A stretch of 64,000 nt of DNA from Deltaproteobacteria bacterium (lineage in GTDB: Bacteria; Myxococcota_A; UBA796; SXON01). Shown piece after piece: positions 36,336-45,342 of this stretch. Under the pieces are notes generated by a model. It did no database searches. It saw only the letters and a program-made list of their open reading frames with translations, and was not told the DNA's origin. Position numbers and translations under genes: made by a program. The DNA lies in assembly GCA_947486185.1 (NCBI GenBank), contig CANKTH010000003.1:1-64000 (forward strand), written 5' to 3'. Positions within the stretch are counted from its first letter, which is position 1. Each line of letters opens with the position of its first letter.

Positions 36336-37250
36336 GTGAGTAGCCGGGACGACGCGGACCTGAGCGGCGCGCCTCTGGACGACAGCCCGACGCCGATTCG
36401 TCCCGGCCCGCGCTACGACCTGGGGGGTGTGCTCGGCCGGGGCGGCATGGGCGTGGTCGAGGTGGCGCACGACACCGTGCTCGGCCGAGACGTGGCTCGG
36501 AAAACGGTGCTTCCAGGAGAGTCCTTCGCGGCCCGGCTCGAGCGGGAGGCTCGCCTCGCCGCCCGACTGGAGCACCCCGGAATCGTCCCCGTGTACGATG
36601 GGGGAAAAGACAGTGAAGGTCGCCCGTTTTATACGATGCGGCTCTTGCGCGGCCAGAGCCTCGCCGACGCGCTGCGGGCCGGCGGTGGGCCGGCGCGGCG
36701 CTCATCGTTGGTCCGCCATGTGCTCGATGCGGCCGCGGCGATCGCCTATGCGCACCGGCGCGGCATCATCCATCGCGACCTGAAACCCTCCAACATCATG
36801 GTGGGGGACCTGGGCGAGACGGTGGTGACCGACTGGGGGCTCGCCTGCACCCTCGACGAGGCGGCCAGGCCGGGACCTCGGGTGGGCACGCCGGCGTATT
36901 GCAGCCCGGAGCAGGCCGCCGGCGAGGCGCTGGACGTCCGGACCGACGTCTACGGCCTCGGTGCGATGCTCGATGAGGTTTTATCGGCGTATGAGGAAGA
37001 GGATACGCCGGAGGCCCTCCGCGCGGTGGCGGCGCGCGCGCGAGCGCCCCGTCGGGAAGATCGTTACCCCAACGCCGACACTTTTGCGGCCGACCTCCTC
37101 GCCTGGTTCGAGGGGCGACAGGTGCTCGCGCACAGCTACAGCACCTTCGAGCTGGTGGGGCTCCTCGCGCGGCGGTGGCGGGCGCCGCTGGCGGTGGGGC
37201 TGATTGCGACCCTGCTTCTCGGAGTCGTGATCACGATAGGCGTGTTTTGA
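36336..37250 (+). CDS. Eukaryote-type Ser/Thr protein kinase with membrane segment
   Basis: 304 residues from GTG. The glycine loop LGRGGMGVVEVAHD, lysine in VARKTVLPGE, catalytic loop GIIHRDLKPSNIM, VTDWGLA in place of DFG, and APE-like GTPAYCSPEQAAGE are present; the kinase should be active, with DWG a common bacterial variant. One membrane helix (LAVGLIATLLLGVVITIGVF) ends the chain at TGA 37248-37250. The same frame continues openly beyond this TGA into a coiled coil and the WD40-like protein, so the kinase is probably the N-terminal half of a larger kinase-TM-WD40 protein. Confidence 0.92.
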   Translation: MSSRDDADLSGAPLDDSPTPIRPGPRYDLGGVLGRGGMGVVEVAHDTVLGRDVARKTVLPGESFAARLEREARLAARLEHPGIVPVYDGGKDSEGRPFYTMRLLRGQSLADALRAGGGPARRSSLVRHVLDAAAAIAYAHRRGIIHRDLKPSNIMVGDLGETVVTDWGLACTLDEAARPGPRVGTPAYCSPEQAAGEALDVRTDVYGLGAMLDEVLSAYEEEDTPEALRAVAARARAPRREDRYPNADTFAADLLAWFEGRQVLAHSYSTFELVGLLARRWRAPLAVGLIATLLLGVVITIGVF

Positions 37251-37379
37251 ACAGCAGAAGAGCGGGACCGAGCACTCATCGCGGAGGCAGAGGCCCGGGC
37301 GGCGGTCGAGGAGGCCGAGCACAACCTCGCGGCGTCGCTGGTCGGGCAGGCGCTGGCGGCGGCCGCGGCGGGACTGGGG

Positions 37380-39170
37380 GTGAGCGCGGAGACCTACGCG
37401 CGCGAGGCGCTGGCCCTGGTGCCTTCGCCGGAGGCCCGCGGGGTGCTCGCCCGGTTCGGGGGGCGTCCGCGCCCGACGGTGACGCAGAGCGTGTCGCGGG
37501 CGTGTGAGCGTGTCGCGGTCTCCAACGATGGCCGCGAGCAGCTCTGCCTGGTCGGCGACCGGATGACTGCGTGGCGCGAGGGGCGCGAGGTGGCCGGGAT
37601 TCACGCGGAGGTCGCGGATGTCGCGATCAACGACGGCCGGGTGGTCTACGCCGGGCGTGCTGGCGGAATCTGGAATTGGGACCTCGTGTCACCGCCGGCG
37701 GAGCTCGGGCTGCCGCTGGTCCGGGTGGCGCGGCTGCTCCCGAGCGGCCGGAGCCGGTTCACGGTTCAGACCACCAGCGCGGGTGTCCACGTCGATCCTT
37801 CGAAATCCGAACCCGCGTTGAGGCTTCCCTGCAGTGACGATCCCCGGAAGGGGGTCGTGCACCCCCGCAAGAACGGGGGCTGGTGGGAGGTGTGCGCGAG
37901 CGGCAGGGCCACACTGATCCTGCCCGATCTGCCTCCCATCGCTTATCCGAGGATCGCGGCCGAGCTCGGTGTACCGGTGATGGCCGTGGTGGCCGCCGAC
38001 GACCAGGAGCGGCTCGTGGTGGGGACCGCAACTGGGCACCTGGTGGTCTATCACGAAGGGCAGATTCTCCGCGAGTTTGACGCCTCTCCCCTTCAACCTT
38101 CGCGGATCACGCTGCGTGGGGACCGCCTCGCGGCGCGCCGCTCGGACGGCGCTCTCCTGGTGTGGGACGTCGAGAGCGGCGCTCAGTTGGCGAACCTGTC
38201 CGCTCCGAACGCGGAGATCGCCTGGACCGAAGTGGGTGAACTGGTGGTGGTGGACGGCACGGGCCTGCAGAAGTGGGACCTGCCGATGCCGCGAGATCCT
38301 CACCTGATGGCGGTGGGCGCGGGCGTCACCGGGGTCGCCGTCAACCCCCGCGCCAGCCTCGTCGCGGCGGCGATGGGCGACGGTGGCGTACGGATCATCG
38401 ATCCGCGAGATGGTACGGTTAAAGGAAGTTACATGGCCGCATCCGGGGTGTTGAAGGACCTCGCTTTCAGCCCGGACGGGGCGCGGTTGGCGGCGATCAG
38501 CGCGAGCGAAGACGGGATCTGGATGCTGGACGTGGGGCGCGGGGCGGAGCTCGCGCCAGTACCCCTCGACAAGGGGCGCCGGCTGGTGTGGCTCGACGGT
38601 GTCATGATCGCCGCGAGTTACGCTTTCCCAACCAAAGGTTTTAGCCCGACTGGGCTCCGAGAGGTGTGGCCGCAGCAGTTCACGGACCTCGAAGGGGACG
38701 GCCGACGGGCAGCGGCGCTGGACAACCACGACGAGATCGTGCTGTTTGACGCCCAGGGCGGGGCGTCCTCCCTCGGTCACCGCCCGGCAGCGTTCGCGGT
38801 GGCGCCGGTGGACGACCACGTGCTCGTGATGGAACCTCGGCATTGGTACGAGCTGTTTGCGGACGGGAGTCAGTCGTCACCCGTGCGCTTCGACGTGGAC
38901 GGTGTGGAGCTCCTCGCCTCACCCGATGGGCGAGCGGTGGTCGTCGGGCACATCGACGGGACGATCACCCTCTGGCGGCGCGATGGCAGGGTTGTGGGGC
39001 GGCTGATCGGGCACTCGGGTCGGGTCGCTTCGCTCGTGTATTCAGTGGATCAACGATGGCTTTATAGCGGGAGCTGGGACGGTACGGTGCGGGCGTGGTC
39101 GATGGAGGCGCTCCTCGAGTCGGGCGAAAGCAGCGACCCGGGTCCGGCAGCGGGCGTGACAGGTATCTGA
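37380..39170 (+). CDS. WD40-like beta-propeller protein, probable C-terminal half of the split kinase
   Basis: 596 residues from a GTG; the same frame is open back to the kinase TGA, adding 43 residues (TAEERDRALIAEAEARAAVEEAEHN in part, a coiled coil). The body has WD-type blades: GALLVWDVESGAQLANL, LKDLAFSPDGARLAAISASEDGIWMLD, VGHIDGTITLWRRDG, and HSGRVASLVYSVDQRWLYSGSWDGTVRAWSM. No signal peptide precedes it, so by itself it would be cytoplasmic; attached to the kinase membrane helix it would be a periplasmic sensor. The separate-gene reading requires a GTG without a clear ribosome site. Confidence 0.8.
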   Translation: MSAETYAREALALVPSPEARGVLARFGGRPRPTVTQSVSRACERVAVSNDGREQLCLVGDRMTAWREGREVAGIHAEVADVAINDGRVVYAGRAGGIWNWDLVSPPAELGLPLVRVARLLPSGRSRFTVQTTSAGVHVDPSKSEPALRLPCSDDPRKGVVHPRKNGGWWEVCASGRATLILPDLPPIAYPRIAAELGVPVMAVVAADDQERLVVGTATGHLVVYHEGQILREFDASPLQPSRITLRGDRLAARRSDGALLVWDVESGAQLANLSAPNAEIAWTEVGELVVVDGTGLQKWDLPMPRDPHLMAVGAGVTGVAVNPRASLVAAAMGDGGVRIIDPRDGTVKGSYMAASGVLKDLAFSPDGARLAAISASEDGIWMLDVGRGAELAPVPLDKGRRLVWLDGVMIAASYAFPTKGFSPTGLREVWPQQFTDLEGDGRRAAALDNHDEIVLFDAQGGASSLGHRPAAFAVAPVDDHVLVMEPRHWYELFADGSQSSPVRFDVDGVELLASPDGRAVVVGHIDGTITLWRRDGRVVGRLIGHSGRVASLVYSVDQRWLYSGSWDGTVRAWSMEALLESGESSDPGPAAGVTGI

Positions 39171-39254
39171 CAGATTCGTGTGGCGGACACGGGGGGTACA
39201 TCCTGAGTGTCGGTAGCCAGTCACGGCGCCGAGACCACCACCGAGGAGTTGTTC

Positions 39255-40016
39255 ATGCTCACCGCCCTTCTTGTCGCTTCCGCCTTCGCCAATCCCGATC
39301 TGACCGCGTCAATCAGCGGGCCCGCCTCGACCTATGTCTACGCCACCGGCCGGTACACGGTCACGGTCGCCAACAGCGGGCGTACAACCGCGTCGAGCTC
39401 GACGGTCGTGGTGCAGCTGCCCCTGACCAATACGAGCCCTCAGGTCTACGTGATGGGTACGCTTGGCGCAAAGAGCGCGACCTGTAGCCAGGTGGGCAAC
39501 ACCCTGTCGTGCACCCTCGGCAGCATCCGCCGTGGACGTTCGACCTCGGTGTGGTTCGACCTCGCCCTACCGGAGTCGGCCGAGCCCCTCGTGTTGACCG
39601 CGACCGCGGCTACGACCACCGCCGAGCCCACCACCTCGAACAACAGCGCGTCCCACACGGCGTCGTTGCTCAACTACGCGGTATCTTTCTCCGCGCCGGT
39701 CACCGCTACCAACCGCCACTGCACCGGCACCGACCTGTCCTCGTTCTTCGAGTGTGAGTGTTTCCCCAGCTCCATCACCGAGCACGACTCCACCTTCAAC
39801 GCCGATGGTACCGTGAGCTTCGGGCCGGACATCGACCCGGGCTACGGCGGCACCTGGTCGGCGCCGACCGCCGACAGCCTCGTGGTCACCTACACCTACT
39901 ACGGCGGAATCGAGGCGGAGTTCGAAGGTTACGGCGTGAGCAGCTCCTGCTGGGAAGGCCTCACCTTCTTCCCCGGCTCGGCCTACATGTCGGTCTACGA
40001 AGTCTGTCTTCAGTAG
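39255..40016 (+). CDS. Secreted DUF11/CARDB-like protein
   Basis: ATG at 39255 has GAGGAG 6 nt upstream, so it is preferred over a GTG at 39207; the protein is 253 residues. The signal peptide is MLTALLVASAFA, then NPDLTASISGPAS. Residues 20-130 form a DUF11/CARDB-type beta sandwich (ATGRYTVTVANSGRTTASSSTVVVQLP; SVWFDLALPESAEPLVLTATA). Residues about 140-253 are an unrecognised Cys-containing domain (CTGTDLSSFFECECFPSS, CWEGLTFFPGSAYMSVYEVC). Secretion is clear; function is not. Confidence 0.8.
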   Translation: MLTALLVASAFANPDLTASISGPASTYVYATGRYTVTVANSGRTTASSSTVVVQLPLTNTSPQVYVMGTLGAKSATCSQVGNTLSCTLGSIRRGRSTSVWFDLALPESAEPLVLTATAATTTAEPTTSNNSASHTASLLNYAVSFSAPVTATNRHCTGTDLSSFFECECFPSSITEHDSTFNADGTVSFGPDIDPGYGGTWSAPTADSLVVTYTYYGGIEAEFEGYGVSSSCWEGLTFFPGSAYMSVYEVCLQ

Positions 40017-40108
40017 CCGTTCGTCGAGAGGCGGTCTTGGGTAGGCTCCCTTCGATAGGCAGTCGGGCTCGGCTCGACAGGCCGGGGCATCGGTGGTAAG
40101 TCGCGCCG

Positions 40109-42001
40109 ATGCCGGGCAGAGGGTCAAGGAATCAAGCGGAAAATCCGCTCGTTGAGCCCTCTCGGCGACTGATCCGCGCGGGCGTATCCGGATCCGAGCG
40201 TCCGGTCTCGGTCGGCCAGGTGGCGCGGGTGTGGTGGCGCCTCGTGGCGCTCCGCCTGGCGCGGCCCGATCTCGCCCTTCAGCCTGGGCTTGACGGGCTG
40301 GACGCCGGCGTGTTGGGACCGCCGGGCCTCGGCGTGGCTGAGCGGCGCGGCTTAGGGGATTCCTGGTTTCTGGAGGCCGATCGTATCCTCTCTGGCCTTG
40401 GCCCGTTGAGTCCCCCCTCGGTCGGAGACGCCTACGCCACGCTGCTTGGAGACCACGACGCGGCCGGAGACGGCGTTCAGCAACCGGGAGGAAGCCGCCG
40501 TCGCCGTCAAGGCAGCTTCTACACACCCGGCTGGCTCGCCGCCTATGTCGCGGCGGAGGCGGGGCTTACTTGGGGCTCCCGGGTGCTCGATCCCGCCTGT
40601 GGCGCCGGGCACCTGCTGCTCGCCGCCGGTTCGCAGCTCCTCGGGGCGGGCGTTTCGGGGGCAGCGTCGGCGCTTCACGGCGTCGATCCGGATCCGGGCG
40701 CGGTGGAGCTCTGCCGGCTGTTGCTGTGGTTGGGCGGGCTGACGGTGCCCGAAGGCCAGATCGTGGTCGGCGACGGCCTGCGGGTCGCCGATGACGGCCC
40801 GCTCTTTGACGCGGTCATCGCCAATCCCCCGTTCCTCTCCCAGCTCGGCCGCGCCACCATGGCGGACGCGGGCCGAAGAGCCGAGTTGGCCAAGGCTTTT
40901 CCTGGTCTCGTGGACGCCTACACCGATCACTCGGGGCTCTTCCTCGCCGCGGGCGCAGGGCGGCTCCGCCCCGGAGGCCGACTGGTGTTTGTGCTGCCGC
41001 AGTCCATCCTCGCGGCCGCACACGCGCAGGCGCTTCGGGCAGTCATCGCCAATAACCTGTCTTTTTCGGGCCTGTGGCTCACGGGCGAGCGCGTCTTTGA
41101 TGGGGCCGACGTTCAGGTGCTGGTGCTGACGTTGGTGAAAGATGGGCCACGAAAGGTGATGATGCGCCGAAGCTTCGGGACCGCCTTTCGCGAACTGCCG
41201 GCGCTGGACCTGGACATGGACACGCTCGGCGGGTCCTGGGCTCCGCTGGTCAGCGATGCGCTGGGGGTGCCGGCGCTGCCGGCTTTTTCAGGCGGTACGC
41301 TCGGCGAGCTCATCACCGCGACCGCCGACTTTCGGGATGAATATTATGGTCTTTCTCCCTACACCCGGGACCAGATGGTGGCGGACGAACGGCGATGTCC
41401 CCGCCTCATCCTCACCCGGCACCTCGAGCCGGGCCACGCGGCGTGGGGCGAGGTGCCCGTACGCTTCTTGAAGGAAAAACGGCAGTATCCGCGCGTGGAT
41501 CTCGATGCGATCCCGATCGATGGCCCCGAGGCCTGGCTTCATCGGTGGGCGACACGACGGCTCCGGCCGAAGCTGCTGCTCGCTACCCAGACGCGGGTGT
41601 TGGAGGCGGCGGTGGACGCCGAGGGGGCCTGGCTGTCGACCACCCCCGTGCTCAATGTTTTTCCCAAAGAGGAGACCATGCTCTGGCATGTCGCGGCGGT
41701 CCTCCTCGCGCCGGTCGCCAGCGCTTGGGCGCTTCGCCACTACGGCGGCGCCGCGCTGGACCTCGACGCGATCAAGCTCTCGGCCCGGCAGGTGGCCGAG
41801 GTGCCCCTTCCGCGGCCGTGTCTCGCGTGGGATGAGGCCGCTGCGCTCCTGGCGGAGGGTCTGCCTGGTACGTCGCCGGTCGCGCGTGACGCGGTCCTGA
41901 GCGCGGCCGCGCGGCGGATGGGAGAAGCGTACGGCGCGGACCCGCGGGTCCTCGACTGGTGGCGGGCGAGGCGGCTGCCGAAGGCGGGCCGGCGCGCCTG
42001 A
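40109..42001 (+). CDS. Solitary N6-adenine DNA methyltransferase
   Basis: 630 residues. Residues about 130-250 carry the catalytic core: SFYTPGWLAAYV, motif I VLDPACGAGHLLLAA, and motif IV AVIANPPFLSQLG. The C-terminal half resembles the TaqI/Eco57I-type target-recognition region (DEYYGLSPYTRDQ, RFLKEKRQYPRVDLDAIPI, RLRPKLLLATQTRVLEAA). No endonuclease, specificity subunit or helicase adjoins it, so it is either an orphan methyltransferase or a type II gamma-like enzyme without its nuclease. The first 100 residues show no family match, so the start is uncertain. A 38-bp palindrome follows the stop. Confidence 0.85.
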   Translation: MPGRGSRNQAENPLVEPSRRLIRAGVSGSERPVSVGQVARVWWRLVALRLARPDLALQPGLDGLDAGVLGPPGLGVAERRGLGDSWFLEADRILSGLGPLSPPSVGDAYATLLGDHDAAGDGVQQPGGSRRRRQGSFYTPGWLAAYVAAEAGLTWGSRVLDPACGAGHLLLAAGSQLLGAGVSGAASALHGVDPDPGAVELCRLLLWLGGLTVPEGQIVVGDGLRVADDGPLFDAVIANPPFLSQLGRATMADAGRRAELAKAFPGLVDAYTDHSGLFLAAGAGRLRPGGRLVFVLPQSILAAAHAQALRAVIANNLSFSGLWLTGERVFDGADVQVLVLTLVKDGPRKVMMRRSFGTAFRELPALDLDMDTLGGSWAPLVSDALGVPALPAFSGGTLGELITATADFRDEYYGLSPYTRDQMVADERRCPRLILTRHLEPGHAAWGEVPVRFLKEKRQYPRVDLDAIPIDGPEAWLHRWATRRLRPKLLLATQTRVLEAAVDAEGAWLSTTPVLNVFPKEETMLWHVAAVLLAPVASAWALRHYGGAALDLDAIKLSARQVAEVPLPRPCLAWDEAAALLAEGLPGTSPVARDAVLSAAARRMGEAYGADPRVLDWWRARRLPKAGRRA

Positions 42002-42029
42002 GCGGGTGGCAACGGATTCCCGGCCCCGT

Positions 42030-42067
42030 TGCGCCATTCTGGATCGGCGCCGGTCCAGAACGGCGCA
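42030..42067. terminator. 38-nt near-perfect palindrome after the methyltransferase gene
   Basis: TGCGCCATTCTGGA (42030-42043) pairs with TCCAGAACGGCGCA (42054-42067) with one mismatch; the loop TCGGCGCCGG is itself almost self-complementary. The whole forms one long stem or a cruciform. It begins 28 nt after the methyltransferase stop and lies 64 nt before the next start. Position favours a transcription terminator or mRNA-end hairpin; no T-run follows, so a regulator binding site is possible. Confidence 0.5.
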
Positions 42068-42130
42068 TCGGCGGTGCCAGCGGACGAGCGCGGCCGGGTT
42101 GACGGCGCCGCGCACGGTTAAGCAGCCGCG

Positions 42131-42424
42131 ATGGACGCTCCTCCGGGCCCGCCCCCCGAACAGCCCAAGAACCCCCTCCACGGGGTGACGCTTCAGGCTT
42201 TGTTGACTGAGCTCCACGCCAGTTACGGGTGGGAGGAGCTCGGCCGGCAGATCCCGGTGAGCTGTTTTCTCAACGAGCCGAGCGTCGCCTCGAGCCTGAA
42301 GTTTTTTCGACGTACCCCGTGGGCGAGGGAGAAGCTCGAGAGCTTCTACCTGTGGCATCTCCGGGAACAGCGGCGCATTCGCCGCGCCACCCGCGCCGGT
42401 CCGGTCCCTCAAGGCAACGAGTAA
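42131..42424 (+). CDS. VF530 family protein
   Basis: 97 residues. The VF530 (DUF2132) core is nearly consensus: KNPLHGVTLQALLTELHASYGWEELGRQIPVSCFLNEPSVASSLKFFRRTPWAREKLESFYLW. The family has a small DNA-binding-like helical fold known from a Vibrio fischeri structure, but no established function. The C-terminal tail (REQRRIRRATRAG) is basic. It ends 16 nt into the end of the convergent membrane-protein gene. Confidence 0.9.
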   Translation: MDAPPGPPPEQPKNPLHGVTLQALLTELHASYGWEELGRQIPVSCFLNEPSVASSLKFFRRTPWAREKLESFYLWHLREQRRIRRATRAGPVPQGNE

Positions 42425-44169
42425 GCCCACGGGAGGGAGAGCGGCGCGGGCACCTCCACCGTCTCGCCGACCGCGGGCGGTGTCCAGGGGACCGACCCGA
42501 GGCCGTCCGCCTCGCGCCACACCAGCCGGTCGTCCTCCAGATCCCAGGGTAGATCCACCACCCATACGCGCGGGGCGCCGTCGGGCCACACGGACGTCAC
42601 GGTGACCGTCGCCAATCGCGTTCGGGCCACATCGCCAACGTGAAAGGGCGAAATCCGACAGAGCCGCTCGCCGGGCAGCAGGAAGGACCCCAAGGGGGCC
42701 TCGACCGACAGACGGTGATCGTCGAGGCGCGTGATCCGGAGCGGGGTAGCGAGCGGGCCGAGCATCAGCACGGAGGCGGGGTGGGGGCGACCCTGAAAAC
42801 GGCGGATCATCCCCGTGTAGGCCACGGCGATCTCAAACCCCTGGAGCAGGATCAGGTGTTGCTCCTGGCCGGGTGGCGGGTCGGGCACGAGCTCGGCCAC
42901 CTCGTTGGTCCCCCACAGCAAGCCGCGTAAAGCGACGCTCTGCACCAGGAGCAGCGCCGCCGCGCCCACGAGGTGCCAGTGCCCGAGCCAACGGACCAGG
43001 CGTCCGGGTGAAGGCGCGCACCACAACAAACCGAGCAGGCCGGCGACGCCCAGCTGAGCGGCGCCTACCAGGCGGGACATCGGAAACGCGGACAGCGGCG
43101 GCAGGAGGGGCAGAATCGCCAGCCCGAGCGCCGTATGCACCCTGGGGTCCGCCGACCCCCGTACCAGCCGGACCACCAGGCCGGCACATACGAGCAGGAG
43201 CCCGACGCCGATACCCCGGCTCAAGGCTGGCGTCAGGGTCATCCAACCGTCGACCGGCAGGTTGAACCATGCGGCTGCGGAGAGCGCTCCCAGCCGTTCA
43301 GGGAGGAGCATCAAATAACGCCCGGTCTCTCGTACCGGATCGACGTAGAGGGCTGAGCCCTGGATGCCGAAACCGAGCCCCTTCCACGCGGCGGCCCAGG
43401 CCGCGGCGACGAGGAGCGCCGGGGCCCAACGGCGGAGCCGCTCGCCCGGAGGCCGCGTGACGCTGAACTCCAGGACCAGGAGCAACAATAATCCGGCGGT
43501 GCCGGCTTCGGCCGAACACAGGGCCGCCGCGACCCACACGCCGGTCCAGAGCGCCGCCCGGGGCACACCCGCGACGGCCCGGAGATGGCTGGTCGCGGCC
43601 AGGATCGAGAAGAAGAGCGCGAGCAGGCCATTTCGATTGGCGAGCCAACCTACCGGCATCGCGTGGCTGTCGTTGACGGCGAAGAGGAGCGTCGCGAGCG
43701 CAGCGGCGCGTCCTTCGCCGAGCCACAGCTGGAAGAAGCGCCCCGCGGCGAGCACCGTCAGAAAAAACCAGGTGATACTATGAAGATGGTGAAGCCAGAG
43801 CTGCTCGCCCCAGAGGCGCCAGTCGATCCACTGGGTCACCACGGTCAGCGGCCGGAAGAACACCCCGCTGACCTCGGCCCCCACCCACCACGGCAACACC
43901 CCCTCGTCCCGCAGCTTCTGAAATTCCGCCCGATCAGATGGGAAAAACTCGAAGGCCCCCAGTAGGGTTCCGTACTGGCTGTGGGGACGTACTGGGGCGT
44001 TGGGATCGAGGTGAAGGCGATGGAGCCAATCATCGGCGCCCATCCCGGCAAAGAGGCTCGGCGCCACGAGGAGGCAGGCGCATAACGCGATGAGTACGCG
44101 GTGATGCGGGTGGGCGAGCAGGCGAGAGAGCGTCGGCGTGCCGGGTTGTGGCGTTTCTATCGGCGCCAG
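42409..44169 (-). CDS. Multispanning membrane protein, glycosyltransferase-39-like
   Basis: Eleven or more hydrophobic segments span the N-terminal 380 residues, followed by about 170 residues of soluble beta-rich domain. The first ATG/GTG in frame (GTG 44067) cuts through the first membrane segment; upstream the frame is coding-like (LSRLLAHPHHRVLIALCACLLVAPSLFAGMGADDW) and opens at CTG 44169 right after a TGA, giving 586 residues. The GMGADDWLHR loop and VGWLANRNGLLALFF resemble O-mannosyl/O-antigen-type integral membrane transferases and TMTC-like proteins. Catalysis on a lipid-linked sugar is likely but unproven. Directly downstream of two SGNH hydrolases. Confidence 0.72.
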   Translation of the reverse strand: MAPIETPQPGTPTLSRLLAHPHHRVLIALCACLLVAPSLFAGMGADDWLHRLHLDPNAPVRPHSQYGTLLGAFEFFPSDRAEFQKLRDEGVLPWWVGAEVSGVFFRPLTVVTQWIDWRLWGEQLWLHHLHSITWFFLTVLAAGRFFQLWLGEGRAAALATLLFAVNDSHAMPVGWLANRNGLLALFFSILAATSHLRAVAGVPRAALWTGVWVAAALCSAEAGTAGLLLLLVLEFSVTRPPGERLRRWAPALLVAAAWAAAWKGLGFGIQGSALYVDPVRETGRYLMLLPERLGALSAAAWFNLPVDGWMTLTPALSRGIGVGLLLVCAGLVVRLVRGSADPRVHTALGLAILPLLPPLSAFPMSRLVGAAQLGVAGLLGLLWCAPSPGRLVRWLGHWHLVGAAALLLVQSVALRGLLWGTNEVAELVPDPPPGQEQHLILLQGFEIAVAYTGMIRRFQGRPHPASVLMLGPLATPLRITRLDDHRLSVEAPLGSFLLPGERLCRISPFHVGDVARTRLATVTVTSVWPDGAPRVWVVDLPWDLEDDRLVWREADGLGSVPWTPPAVGETVEVPAPLSLPWAYSLP

Positions 44170-44216
44170 TCAGGGCAGGCCAGTGGCGCCTCGGACACGG
44201 GCTCCGCGCGAGACGT

Positions 44217-45314
44217 TCAGGTCCCTGCGGTACAGGCGGCGAGGGCCCGGGCTACCACCTCGTGCCCTTCCGCGCTGAAATGAGCGTCATACCGCAGATA
44301 AGGCTCGATCCCGGCGGACACCGCCTCCCGCAGGGCCGGCGTCAGATCGCAGGTGGCCACGCCGAGGCGCCGGAGCAGGCCCCCCACCGCTCGTCCCGGC
44401 GCGTCGGGGTCCGGATCCTTCACCCCGAAAGCGTCAAAGGTGCGGGCACCGGCGGTCTCCGAGACCACGTAGGCCGGCGGAACGAGCGCCACCCACAGCC
44501 GGTCGCCCCGCCGCGCCGCGGTGTCCCGCAGGTGGGTCAGGGCCTGTTCGGTGGCCGACAGGGCCTCGGCCAACACGGGCGCCCCGGAGCGGCTGAACGG
44601 GCGAAGCTCGTCCGCCAGCCTTCGCCAGTCCGGGTCGTGGCCCGCCGCCATCGCTCCGCGTTTCTGGGCGATACGGTAATAGGCGTATAAGGCTGATCGT
44701 CCGGCGAGCCAGCCCTCCCAGGTCGCCCCCGCCGGCGCCGCGTCGGTGTGCGTGGGGGGAGCCGCGGTCACGCGCCCCGCGGGCGCGCGTATCGGGCCGC
44801 CGCTCCGGTTGTCGGCGAGGTCGTTCCCCAGGAAAAAGGCGAGGAGCACGGCCTCTGCCCCCACGGCGTCATCCAACTGTTCGTAACGGGCGGTCTCCTG
44901 CCAGGTGCCGTAGCCGTCCACCCCCGCGTTCAGCGCCTCCACCCCCGCGAGTTCACCGAGCCGAACCGGAAAACTCTCCTCTTCCGTCACCTGGAGCGCC
45001 ATCGTGAAGCTGTCACCCACCACCAGCCACCGGGGCTTCTCCGCCGGCCCGAGCTCACCACCCCGCAAGCTCAAGCTCGAAAAGCGCACCCTTACCCGGT
45101 AATCCAGGCTCACCAGCTCGGTGTCCACCCCCGCGCGGGGCACGTTCCGGAGCTGGGGGTGTGGGGTGAACAGCGGCACCTCCCGCCGCTCGATGGTGTT
45201 GTAGTAGAGCTCAACCCCGGGCTCCAAGGTACGGAAGCGCGCCGCCGCCTCGGCCAGCACCACCCCGAGCACCAGGCCGGACCCGAGGAGCAGGAGGCGC
45301 TTCAGCCAGCGCAT
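44217..45314 (-). CDS. Membrane-anchored SGNH hydrolase (AlgX/J-like acyl modification)
   Basis: The ATG at 45314 (MRWLKRLLLLGSGLVLGVVLAEAAARF) gives an N-terminal anchor and 365 residues; a longer in-frame start would lie inside the upstream gene. Block I is VVGDSFTMA (Ser), block III LGNDLADNRSG, and block V YDAHFSAEGHEVVA (Asp and His). This is the SGNH/GDSL fold used in O-acetylation or deacylation of surface polysaccharides. Separated by 28 nt from the second SGNH gene upstream, so operonic. Confidence 0.85.
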   Translation of the reverse strand: MRWLKRLLLLGSGLVLGVVLAEAAARFRTLEPGVELYYNTIERREVPLFTPHPQLRNVPRAGVDTELVSLDYRVRVRFSSLSLRGGELGPAEKPRWLVVGDSFTMALQVTEEESFPVRLGELAGVEALNAGVDGYGTWQETARYEQLDDAVGAEAVLLAFFLGNDLADNRSGGPIRAPAGRVTAAPPTHTDAAPAGATWEGWLAGRSALYAYYRIAQKRGAMAAGHDPDWRRLADELRPFSRSGAPVLAEALSATEQALTHLRDTAARRGDRLWVALVPPAYVVSETAGARTFDAFGVKDPDPDAPGRAVGGLLRRLGVATCDLTPALREAVSAGIEPYLRYDAHFSAEGHEVVARALAACTAGT

Positions 45315-45342
45315 CGTCCGATCCTCCCGTACAGGAAAGGGC

